Below are positions 1 through 4,961 of a stretch of 5,932 nt of DNA, one piece after another (positions within the stretch are counted from its first letter, which is position 1; every line of letters begins with the position of its first letter). Location: assembly GCA_017480395.1 (NCBI GenBank), contig JAFVAS010000057.1:1-5932 (forward strand). The letters are read 5' to 3'. Both the position numbers and the translations under genes were made by a program. This DNA is from Oscillospiraceae bacterium (lineage in GTDB: Bacteria > Bacillota > Clostridia > Oscillospirales > Oscillospiraceae). The notes under the pieces were generated by a model. It was not told the origin of the DNA and did no database searches. It saw only the letters and a program-made list of their open reading frames with translations.

Positions 1-1
1 C

Positions 2-133
2 CTGAGCGATGTCATCACCCACGTCAAGGCGCTGAAGCGGACCGACGCATCCTATGACAACTTCTCCGGCCTCGCCGACGGGCAGACCGGATCCGTCCGA
101 TTCCTGATCGAGACCGCCGAAATCGAAAAATAA
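2..133 (+). CDS. C-terminal end of an unidentified protein (5' truncated)
   Basis: An open frame runs from the window edge to a TAA at 131-133, giving 43 residues that begin LSDVITHVKALK and end FLIETAEIEK. The GC-rich codon use resembles the other native genes, and a strong hairpin begins 17 nt after the stop, as expected at a real gene end. The tail (YDNFSGLADGQTGSVRF) recalls, from memory only, the C-termini of large Firmicute membrane proteins of the YhgE/Pip or MMPL-exporter type. That is a weak impression, not an assignment. No domain or catalytic motif is visible in this short piece, and the start lies outside the window. Confidence 0.6.
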   Translation: MSDVITHVKALKRTDASYDNFSGLADGQTGSVRFLIETAEIEK

Positions 134-149
134 GTGCGCGCATAGAACA

Positions 150-185
150 AAACCGGGCAGCCCCGAAAAGGGGGCTGCCCGGTTT
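150..185. terminator. Bidirectional intrinsic terminator between convergent genes
   Basis: A perfect 15-bp inverted repeat (150-164 with 171-185) encloses a 6-nt GAAAAG loop; the stem core is CCGGGCAGCCCC. On the minus strand the stem runs into TTTTGTT, a good U-tract, 28 nt after the SASP stop. On the plus strand the last stem bases supply TTT and are followed by CTCGC, a weaker tail. It probably ends both the SASP transcript and the truncated plus-strand gene. Confidence 0.85.
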
Positions 186-213
186 CTCGCAGGAATGATA
201 ATCTGCGCAGAGA

Positions 214-411
214 TTACTGCATGCCAGACTCGTAGGCCTGGATCATCTTCTTGACCATCTGGCCGCCGACGCTGCAGGCCTCCTTGGAGGTCAGGTTGCC
301 GTTGTAGCCCTGCTTCAGGTTGACGCCGACCTCGGAGGCGGCCTCCATCTTGAACTTGTTCATCGCATCCCGGGCCTCGGGCACGATGGGCTGCTTGCTG
401 GAATTAGCCAT
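214..411 (-). CDS. Alpha/beta-type small acid-soluble spore protein (SASP)
   Basis: This 65-residue protein matches the alpha/beta SASP family in length and pattern. In known members these proteins coat and protect DNA in the dormant forespore and are degraded at germination to supply amino acids. Visible landmarks are an N-terminal helix, the germination-protease-like motif EAASE at residues 23-27 (cleavage expected after E23), the turn region NLKQGYNGNLTS, and the DNA-contact helix VGGQMVKKMI near residues 48-57. The ATG at 411 is chosen because SASP homology begins there and AAGGAG lies 10 nt upstream; the longer in-frame extension is not SASP-like. Cys46 (in KEACSVGG) is unusual, as characterised Bacillus alpha/beta SASPs generally lack cysteine. 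Expression is expected late in the forespore under sigma-G. It is monocistronic, with its own terminator. Confidence 0.93.
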   Translation of the reverse strand: MANSSKQPIVPEARDAMNKFKMEAASEVGVNLKQGYNGNLTSKEACSVGGQMVKKMIQAYESGMQ

Positions 412-468
412 ATCAATACATCTCCTTTTCTCAAATTTGGTGTTCTTCCGACTGGAAGTGACCGAGGG

Positions 469-497
469 TAGTTTGAGCGAAGAAGGGAGAAGTATGC
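469..497 (-). promoter_or_regulatory. Candidate sigma-G promoter for the SASP gene
   Basis: Read on the minus strand, GCATA (493-497) is followed after 17 nt by CAAACTA (469-475). The sigma-G consensus is roughly GHATR, 17-18 nt, then CATWHTA, so the -35 fits fully and the -10 keeps the outer CA and TA. Transcription would begin near 462, giving a leader of about 50 nt. The 145-nt gap (412-556) between the TetR stop and the SASP start holds this promoter and the SASP ribosome binding site. I see no clear terminator for the TetR transcript in it. Confidence 0.45.
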
Positions 498-556
498 GGC
501 GTTTCGTTTGCCAATTTTTTGTCGCAGCGGTCAGGGGCGGCATCGTTTGTGGATCG

Positions 557-1138
557 TCAGGGCTCCTGCGGCTCGGTCTGCCTCGCCCGCTCGGCACAGG
601 CCTCCAGCGCCCGCTTGCCCGCCTCAGGGTAGAGGGCCAGCAGCTGCTCCGCCCGAGTGAGCAGGTCATAGTCCATCTTGTGCTCCAGCCAGTCCAGGGT
701 GACGCCCACCAGCACGGATTTATAAAATCGGGTCAACAGCGTCCGATCCTCCGGCAGCAGCTTCACCCCCGGCACCACCTCGTCCAGGTAGAGCTGGGCG
801 ATGTGGACGGCCAGCTTGTCCAGATGAACCAGAAACCGCTCCCGATCCTCCGAGCGGTAGACGTTGAGCATGATCTTTTTATACTGGAGGATGTATTCGA
901 TCATCGGGCGCAGGCAGTCGATGGGGCGGCCAAAGTTGCCGTACTCGGTGACAAGCTGCTCACCGCCGGTCTTTAGGATAACCTCCAGCAGCTCCGGTAT
1001 GTCGTGAAAATGATAATAAAATGTATTGCGATTGACGCCGCAGGCGGAGACGATGTCATTGACGGTGATTTTGTTGTATGGCTTCTCCTCCATCAGGTGG
1101 ATAAATGCGACGGCGATGGCCTGTTTGGTGGCTCTCAT
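557..1138 (-). CDS. TetR/AcrR-family transcriptional regulator
   Basis: The protein has 193 residues, a normal TetR length. The N-terminal domain carries a helix-turn-helix at about residues 24-44, with ITVNDIVSACGVNRNTFYYH and then the typical YYHF and leucine-rich helix 4. The remainder is a helical ligand and dimerisation domain of unknown specificity. The HTH style (MEEKPYNKITVNDI) is like the DhaS-type subgroup of Firmicute TetR proteins, but no dihydroxyacetone kinase gene is visible. The start at 1138 follows AGGGGGG at 5 nt spacing and fits the family N-terminus; the longer in-frame extension would run through the promoter and is rejected. A promoter overlapped by a palindrome lies just upstream, so autorepression is likely. 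No transporter or enzyme target adjoins it; the divergent neighbour is an acetyltransferase. Confidence 0.92.
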   Translation of the reverse strand: MRATKQAIAVAFIHLMEEKPYNKITVNDIVSACGVNRNTFYYHFHDIPELLEVILKTGGEQLVTEYGNFGRPIDCLRPMIEYILQYKKIMLNVYRSEDRERFLVHLDKLAVHIAQLYLDEVVPGVKLLPEDRTLLTRFYKSVLVGVTLDWLEHKMDYDLLTRAEQLLALYPEAGKRALEACAERARQTEPQEP

Positions 1139-1149
1139 GGGCGCCCCCC

Positions 1150-1189
1150 TTTTCTGCTGGGATATCTGTATCGATATTATATCAGAAAA
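1150..1189. promoter_or_regulatory. Interrupted palindrome, probable TetR operator
   Basis: This 40-bp stretch is centred at 1169.5. Its outer arms TTTTCTG (1150-1156) and CAGAAAA (1183-1189) are perfectly complementary, and so are the inner blocks ATATC (1162-1166) and GATAT (1173-1177). By hand, 14 of 20 half-site positions are symmetric. It ends 11 nt before the TetR start, covers the -10 element and centres on the expected transcription start. That is the geometry of a self-repressing TetR operator. The assignment to this regulator is inferred from position. Confidence 0.6.
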
Positions 1190-1204
1190 CGCCATCCATT
1201 TCAA
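1176..1204 (-). promoter_or_regulatory. Sigma-A promoter of the TetR regulator gene
   Basis: On the minus strand TTGAAA (1199-1204) is followed, after exactly 17 nt, by a perfect TATAAT (1176-1181). Transcription should start near 1169, about 30 nt before the ATG at 1138. The -10 lies inside the palindrome at 1150-1189, so repressor binding there would block polymerase. Confidence 0.75.
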
Positions 1205-1308
1205 ATTCCCCGCCCCACTATGGCACAGATGGCAGAACAGCGGCAAAAGCATCGCTCCGACGGGAGGTTGATCGTAATGCAATAGAATCAAAGGATATTT
1301 GGATGAAA

Positions 1309-1337
1309 TTGACCATGCCGAACCGGGGTGATATAAT
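1309..1337 (+). promoter_or_regulatory. Sigma-A promoter of the acetyltransferase gene
   Basis: TTGACC (1309-1314), a 17-nt spacer and a perfect TATAAT (1332-1337) form a near-consensus promoter. TG at 1329-1330 adds an extended -10. The predicted start near 1344 leaves a leader of about 29 nt before the ATG. The promoter lies in the 234-nt divergent region shared with the TetR gene. Confidence 0.8.
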
Positions 1338-1372
1338 CGTCCCGACAAATCTGGTTTTAACGAGGTGGCATC

Positions 1373-1912
1373 ATGAATATGAGCTTAAATGAGATCCATA
1401 TTCGAAATGCAGGTTTTGCAGACTGCCAACAGCTTGCAGACTGGTGGAATGATGGAACAGTTATGGCCCACGCCGGATTTCCGAACGGGATCGGTACGAC
1501 CGCAGAGGAAGTCGGCAGGCAAATTGCAAGCGAATGCGATGAAAAAGGGCGCACGCTGATCATGGAATACTGCGGGCGCTCCATTGGAGAAATGAATTAT
1601 CGCAACATTGTCGATCACACGGCGGAAATTGGCATCAAAATATGCGAGTCCGATTATCAAGGGAAAGGGATCGGGCGAATCATTCTGAGTGTGTTCATCA
1701 AAGAACTGTTCTCCATGGGGTTTACGAAGATCGTCTTGGATACAAACCTGAAGAACCTCAGAGCACAACATATTTACGAATTATTGGGTTTTCAGAAGAT
1801 ACGGGTCAATCACGATAGCTGGACGGATCAGCTGGGCAAATGGCAATCCTCTGTGGATTATGAGCTGACACCGGAACGCTTCCGCGATCACTCTGACAAT
1901 CACAGGATTTAG
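1373..1912 (+). CDS. GNAT-family N-acetyltransferase
   Basis: The 179-residue product has the GCN5-related acetyltransferase fold and should transfer an acetyl group from acetyl-CoA to an amine. The acetyl-CoA pyrophosphate-binding motif is QGKGIG at residues 96-101, following the beta-4 segment EIGIKICESDY. The later N128, Y135 and GF (139-140) in NLRAQHIYELLGF form the usual motif B. The overall pattern resembles the Acetyltransf_3 (RimJ/RimL-like) branch, but the acceptor (antibiotic, polyamine, protein N-terminus or metabolite) cannot be read from sequence. The ATG at 1373 is preferred over the in-frame ATG at 1379 because GAGGT ends 6 nt before it. One 60-nt block (1681-1740) is 43% GC, against 67% in a block of the BMC operon (4741-4800), and TTA, ATA and AGA codons appear. 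Recent acquisition is therefore plausible. Confidence 0.88.
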   Translation: MNMSLNEIHIRNAGFADCQQLADWWNDGTVMAHAGFPNGIGTTAEEVGRQIASECDEKGRTLIMEYCGRSIGEMNYRNIVDHTAEIGIKICESDYQGKGIGRIILSVFIKELFSMGFTKIVLDTNLKNLRAQHIYELLGFQKIRVNHDSWTDQLGKWQSSVDYELTPERFRDHSDNHRI

Positions 1913-2040
1913 AAGGCAAATTTCGGTTTCCGGGTATGCTTCTGACGTTCGGTTTGCGCAGGAGCTCCCTTGTCCACATTCACAGCGCATCGGATTTGCC
2001 CCCTAAAAATCCAGCGTACAATCGCCCGCCGAAAGAAAAG

Positions 2041-2076
2041 CGTCGGGACACCCTCCTTGCGGAGGGTGTCCCGATG
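2041..2076 (-). terminator. Intrinsic terminator closing the BMC operon
   Basis: A perfect 13-bp stem (2044-2056 with 2061-2073) has a TTGC loop and can extend by three more pairs, one of them G-U. On the minus strand it runs directly into CTTTTCTTTC, a good U-rich tail, about 80 nt past the last vertex-protein gene. On the plus strand the nearest T-run is TTTTT at 2085-2089, and AAAAGC (2036-2041) can pair with GCTTTT (2083-2088), so it may also end the acetyltransferase transcript 130 nt downstream of that gene. The rest of 1913-2154 shows no gene I can support. Confidence 0.8.
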
Positions 2077-2154
2077 CGCGATGCTTTTTGCGTTTCTGGG
2101 TTCGTTTCTTTTTCGGATCAAGCGGTGATCCCGCGTTTTGGGCGAATGCGGTGC

Positions 2155-2454
2155 CTACGCCCCGTGGAACACATGGTCTACGCCGTCGCAGGTGTACTTG
2201 TCCACGATGCCGCAGATGGTCAGATCGACGATGGCATAGTCATCACACAGGAGCATATTGCCCGCGCCGCCGTCGGTGTTGACCACCACGACGTCGCCCA
2301 CACCGGCATCGGCGCAGTCGAAGGCGATCATGCGGGGGCCTGCGCTCTCGCCGGTCTCCGGCTCAAAATATTCCACCAGCATCAGTTTTTTGCCGTGGTA
2401 GCCGTCGTCCTTGATGGTGGAAACCACGTTTCCCACGACTCTGGCCAGGCGCAT
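2155..2454 (-). CDS. EutN/CcmL-family BMC vertex pentamer protein (second copy)
   Basis: This 99-residue BMC-P protein should form pentamers that cap the vertices of the microcompartment shell. It follows the EutN pattern throughout: MRLARVVGNVVSTIKDDGYH at the N-terminus, then KLMLVEYFEP, the DAGVGDVVVV turn, and the C-terminal VDLTICGIVDK strand ending in VFH as in EutN. The ATG at 2454 is preferred over an in-frame GTG at 2463: the SD-like GGAG is 10 nt from the ATG but only 1 nt from the GTG, and homologues start at MRLA or MKLA. It is the last gene of the visible operon, 26 nt after the other vertex gene and about 80 nt before the terminator. It is closer to EutN than its neighbour is, so the two are not a recent duplication. 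Confidence 0.92.
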   Translation of the reverse strand: MRLARVVGNVVSTIKDDGYHGKKLMLVEYFEPETGESAGPRMIAFDCADAGVGDVVVVNTDGGAGNMLLCDDYAIVDLTICGIVDKYTCDGVDHVFHGA

Positions 2455-2464
2455 CTGCCTCACG

Positions 2465-2470
2465 CTCCTC
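2465..2470 (-). promoter_or_regulatory. Ribosome binding site deciding the start of the second vertex gene
   Basis: GAGGAG on the minus strand lies 10 nt before the ATG at 2454 and 1 nt before the competing GTG at 2463. The spacing supports the ATG. Confidence 0.6.
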
Positions 2471-2480
2471 TCTCGCCGCG

Positions 2481-2747
2481 CTAAAGCTCCTCATTATAGG
2501 TGTCGATAAAGCCGACAATGGCCACATCCACCGGGATCCGGGGCACCCGGAAGATCCGGGCCGCCTCCTTCGATCCGATCATATAGACGTGATCTCCCAT
2601 GCCCGCCTGACGGGTGTGGTCCGCCGCGATGATGAGGCCGGCCTCCCTCCCGTTCTCGATCTTACGCACGATGAGCAGGGGCACGGTCTCCAGGGCGGAG
2701 TCCTTCACCGTCGCCACGACGGACCCGGTCACGACCCCGGCATACAC
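2481..2747 (-). CDS. EutN/CcmL-family BMC vertex pentamer protein (first copy, GTG start)
   Basis: The 88-residue product has the OB-like EutN/CcmL fold signature: MYAGVVTGSVVATVKDSALE at the start, the core LLIVRKI and LIIAADHTRQAGMGDHVYMI, and the closing strand VDVAIVGFIDTY. Pentamers of this family close the corners of polyhedral shells. Initiation is at GTG (2745-2747), 3 nt after the hexamer gene's stop, with a strong GAGGAGG at 8 nt spacing inside the end of that gene. Translation is probably coupled. Compared with the next gene's product, the loop between the first two strands is shorter and the EutN-like VFH tail is missing, so the two pentamers may occupy different vertices or assemble at different times. 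Confidence 0.92.
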   Translation of the reverse strand: MYAGVVTGSVVATVKDSALETVPLLIVRKIENGREAGLIIAADHTRQAGMGDHVYMIGSKEAARIFRVPRIPVDVAIVGFIDTYNEEL

Positions 2748-2750
2748 GCC

Positions 2751-3041
2751 TTATTCCTCCTCGCCCCGATCCAGGGTGGGCAGGATATACTCCACGTCGG
2801 CGTGGGGACGGGGGATGACGTGGACGCCGTACAGCTCGCCCACGCGCTTGGCGGCGGCGGCGCCGGCATCGACGGCGGCCTTGACCGCGCCGACATCGCC
2901 CCGGACCATGACGGTGACCAGGCCGGAGCCGATCTGCACCTTGCCGATCAGATGGACGTTGGCAGCCTTGACCATGGCATCGGCGGCCTCGATGGAACCG
3001 ATCAGACCGCGGGTCTCAACCATACCTAATGCTTCTTTCAT
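2751..3041 (-). CDS. BMC-M hexameric shell protein (PduA/PduJ/EutM-like)
   Basis: This 96-residue single BMC-domain protein should form flat hexamers that tile the shell facets. It begins MKEALGMVETRGLIGSIEAA and is nearly collinear with Salmonella PduA, offset by one residue. K25 matches PduA K26 at the hexamer-hexamer edge, S39 in IGSG matches pore residue S40, and R78 in IPRPH matches interface R79. The GSG pore loop suits passage of small polar metabolites. The acidic end DRGEEE is encoded by purine-rich DNA that doubles as the next gene's ribosome binding site. The ATG at 3041 has GGAGG at the ideal 8 nt. Unlike its neighbours, this gene has a 66-nt AT-rich leader, perhaps reflecting the high copy number needed of the main facet protein. 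Confidence 0.96.
   Translation of the reverse strand: MKEALGMVETRGLIGSIEAADAMVKAANVHLIGKVQIGSGLVTVMVRGDVGAVKAAVDAGAAAAKRVGELYGVHVIPRPHADVEYILPTLDRGEEE
2756..2762 (-). promoter_or_regulatory. Strong ribosome binding site for the GTG-started vertex gene
   Basis: GAGGAGG on the minus strand lies within the last codons (Glu-Glu-Glu-stop) of the hexamer gene, with GGAGG 8 nt before the GTG at 2747. It supports the GTG as the true start. Confidence 0.75.
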
Positions 3042-3058
3042 TTTGAAAACCTCCGTAA

Positions 3059-3109
3059 TTTGATTTTGGTTTTTTGATTTCTCGTTTGTGCGGGGAACTC
3101 GTTTGATTT
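3059..3109 (-). repeat. Three copies of AAATCAAA in the leader of the hexamer gene
   Basis: The octamer TTTGATTT (AAATCAAA on the transcribed strand) occurs at 3059-3066, 3073-3080 and 3102-3109, start-to-start distances of 14 and 29 nt. The last copy overlaps the stop codon of the preceding shell gene. The rest of the 66-nt gap is AT-rich with no convincing -10 or -35. It could be an unstructured translation-enhancing leader or a protein- or RNA-processing site, but low complexity could also explain it. Confidence 0.4.
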
Positions 3110-3653
3110 ATCCAATCGCCCGGAGCATATCGGGGTGGGGCGAGGGGATGACTGCGCTTTTGGCCATCAGGCCCTGGTTTTCCTCCAGCGCCTCGGCGGC
3201 CTTGATGGACGACTGCACCGCGGCGACCTCGCCGGTGAGCAGGATGAAGGATTTTCCGCCCAGGCCGCGGCCCAGACGCACCTCCAGCAGCTCCACCTCA
3301 GCGGCCTTGGCGGCGGCGTCGGCGGCCTTGACGGCGGCACAGAGGGAGTAGGTCTCCATGATGCCCAGGGCGTTCAGCCCCTCCACCATGGTGCAGGCGG
3401 CGATGGCCGGGGCGACCTGGGGATCCACATTGGGGATGACCAGGCTGTCGATGAGCAGGCTCTCGGCCACCTCCCGGCCCGCCTCCACGGAGGAGCGAAC
3501 CGCGGCGACCTCGCCGGCGACCACGATGTAGTACTTTCCGGCGCAGACACAGCCCGCGCTGATCAGCTCCACCTCGGCGGCCTTCAGCATGGCGTCGCAG
3601 GCCAGAATACCGGTGGGGATGCTCATGACCTCATTCATTCCGATGGCGCCCAT
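3108..3653 (-). CDS. pduT: PduT-like tandem-domain (BMC-T) shell protein with pore cysteines
   Basis: The 181-residue product holds two BMC domains, about residues 3-88 and 94-181, and should form a pseudohexameric trimer in the shell facet. It aligns with Salmonella PduT (184 residues) end to end: GILACDAMLKAAEVEL in domain one, GIMETYSLCAAVKAADAA in domain two, and the C-terminal VIPSPHPDML. In PduT, Cys38 from each subunit holds a [4Fe-4S] cluster at the central pore. Cys37 here, in GCVCAGK, falls at the same place, with an extra Cys35 two residues before it. Electron transfer through the shell is therefore a reasonable inference. The gene begins 4 nt after the PduS-like gene's stop, with AAGGAAG overlapping that stop's context at 7 nt spacing, so the two are probably co-translated and partners, as in pdu operons. 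Confidence 0.9.
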   Translation of the reverse strand: MGAIGMNEVMSIPTGILACDAMLKAAEVELISAGCVCAGKYYIVVAGEVAAVRSSVEAGREVAESLLIDSLVIPNVDPQVAPAIAACTMVEGLNALGIMETYSLCAAVKAADAAAKAAEVELLEVRLGRGLGGKSFILLTGEVAAVQSSIKAAEALEENQGLMAKSAVIPSPHPDMLRAIG

Positions 3654-3657
3654 AGCT

Positions 3658-4956
3658 TCACTTCCTTATCTCAATGCACTCGCCGGTCACGGCGGTGACG
3701 GTGCCGTCAATGGATGCGTGGATATTGGCCCCCATGCCCTCGGGCCGGGCGATCAGCTCGCCCCGGCGCACCCGCTGACCGACGGTGACAACGGGGGTGT
3801 CCGCCCCGCCGATGTGCATCCGCAGGGGAATCCGCACCGCGTCGCAGGGGATATAGCCGCCCAACGGGGCATCCACGTCATATCTCTTCAGATCCAGCCG
3901 GTAGAGCAGCCGCTCGGTGGGCACACGCTTGATCTCGATGCCGCCGTCCGGGTCATATTTGACCTCCTTGACGGCCTTGACGCCGCTTTGCTGCAGGTTT
4001 GCCTTGGCCCGCTGCATCGCCTGGCTGGGCTTGAGGCCGAAGTTGCAGGCGAAGTAGGTACACAGTCCGCAGTCACAGCAGGAGAAGACGCCGTTCACGT
4101 CTCCCAGCAGCGCCTCGTTGCCGGAGGCCAGCGCCCGCATGGCCTTGTGGGGCTGGACGTTGAGGCCCATGGCGTTGCGGGGACACATCTGGGTGCACAT
4201 GCTGCATTGGCAGCAGGCCGCCCGGGCCAGCACCGCATCCCGGGTGGAGGCCAGCTTCTTGGCCACAATGGGGTGGTTTTTCGGCACGGCCAACAGGCCG
4301 CCGGTGGTCTTGGTCACGCTCTGGCTCAGATCGTCGGTGAGCTTGCCCATCAGCGGGCCGCCCACGATGAAGGTGCAGTCCCCGACCGCGCCCCCCGCCG
4401 CCTCCAGCAGCTTGCTCAGGGGCGTGCCGATGGGACACTCCACGGTGACGGGCCGGGCCACCGCGCCGCCCACGGTCACCAGCTTGTCAACCACCGGCCT
4501 GCCCTCCATGGCGGCGGCAATGTTGAGCACGGTGCTGACATTGCTGACCACACATCCCACATCCAGGGGGATGCCCCCGGTGGGGACGGTCTTGCCGGTG
4601 ATGCAGTAGACCAGGTTCTGCTCGTCTCCGGCGGGGTAAAAGGACTCGGAGAGATAGAGCTCCACCTTGGTGCCCTTGACGGCGGCGGACAGGGCGTCCA
4701 CCGCGCCGTGGTAGTGGCGCTTCAGGGCGATCACCGCCCGTCTGGCCCCGATCTGATCCCGGATGGCCCGCACGGTGCGGACAATCTCCTTGGCGTGACG
4801 CTCCATCACATGGCGGTCGGTGCGCAGCAGCGGCTCGCACTCGATGCCGTTGACGATGAAGAGCTCCGCCTTGCAGTTGAGCTTTCGATCCGTCGGGAAC
4901 CCCGCGCCGCCCGCGCCGACGACGCCCGCGTCCCGGATCTGTTCAATCAGTCCCAT
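3658..4956 (-). CDS. pduS: PduS/RnfC-like flavin and iron-sulfur electron-transfer protein
   Basis: This 432-residue protein matches PduS, the BMC-associated NADH-oxidising flavoprotein linked to cobalamin reduction in the propanediol system, and is related to RnfC and complex I Nqo1. The N-terminal flavin/nucleotide-binding region carries GAGGAGFPT (14-22) and NGIECEP (36-42). An SLBB-like segment follows around 155-215. Two iron-sulfur motifs come next: C248-xx-C251-xx-C254-xxx-C258-P, and C293-xx-C296-xx-C299-xxxx-C304. The C-terminus (about 375-430) is a small beta domain with GQRVRRGELIA and ASIDGTV. Full length is retained. The ATG at 4956 lies 5 nt after the aldehyde dehydrogenase stop, with no convincing Shine-Dalgarno sequence, so translational coupling is likely. 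Its NADH-linked chemistry complements the NADH-producing dehydrogenase upstream and the PduT-like gene downstream. The actual electron acceptor is unknown here. Confidence 0.93.
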   Translation of the reverse strand: MGLIEQIRDAGVVGAGGAGFPTDRKLNCKAELFIVNGIECEPLLRTDRHVMERHAKEIVRTVRAIRDQIGARRAVIALKRHYHGAVDALSAAVKGTKVELYLSESFYPAGDEQNLVYCITGKTVPTGGIPLDVGCVVSNVSTVLNIAAAMEGRPVVDKLVTVGGAVARPVTVECPIGTPLSKLLEAAGGAVGDCTFIVGGPLMGKLTDDLSQSVTKTTGGLLAVPKNHPIVAKKLASTRDAVLARAACCQCSMCTQMCPRNAMGLNVQPHKAMRALASGNEALLGDVNGVFSCCDCGLCTYFACNFGLKPSQAMQRAKANLQQSGVKAVKEVKYDPDGGIEIKRVPTERLLYRLDLKRYDVDAPLGGYIPCDAVRIPLRMHIGGADTPVVTVGQRVRRGELIARPEGMGANIHASIDGTVTAVTGECIEIRK

Positions 4957-4961
4957 AGGCG

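Noticed and set aside
515..520. T-run on the plus strand as a possible terminator
   Set aside because: No stable stem precedes it on the plus strand, and on the minus strand it is an A-run, so it cannot end the TetR transcript.
320..976. A 218-codon plus-strand open frame across the SASP and TetR genes
   Set aside because: It is antisense to two well-supported genes, has no family resemblance and would run through the SASP promoter.
1263..1285. GGGAGG followed by ATG CAA TAG, a possible two-codon leader ORF
   Set aside because: It lies upstream of the acetyltransferase promoter, so it would not be on that transcript, and I see no promoter for it.
1139..1348. A 70-residue N-terminal extension of the TetR reading frame
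   Set aside because: It would cover the promoter and palindrome, and family homology begins at the ATG at 1138, which has its own ribosome binding site.
2115..2131. Small hairpin GGATCA-AGCGG-TGATCC downstream of the last vertex gene
   Set aside because: The stem is only 6 bp with no adjoining U-tract; the stronger terminator at 2041-2076 explains the end of transcription.
1913..2154. Possible small gene or riboswitch in the gap between the acetyltransferase and the BMC operon
   Set aside because: No frame with a ribosome binding site and plausible protein was seen, and no cobalamin-riboswitch-like elements; only the terminator hairpin is supported.
1936..2484. A 182-codon plus-strand open frame over the operon terminator and vertex gene
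   Set aside because: It passes through a strong terminator hairpin and is antisense to a clear EutN/CcmL gene; no recognisable protein.
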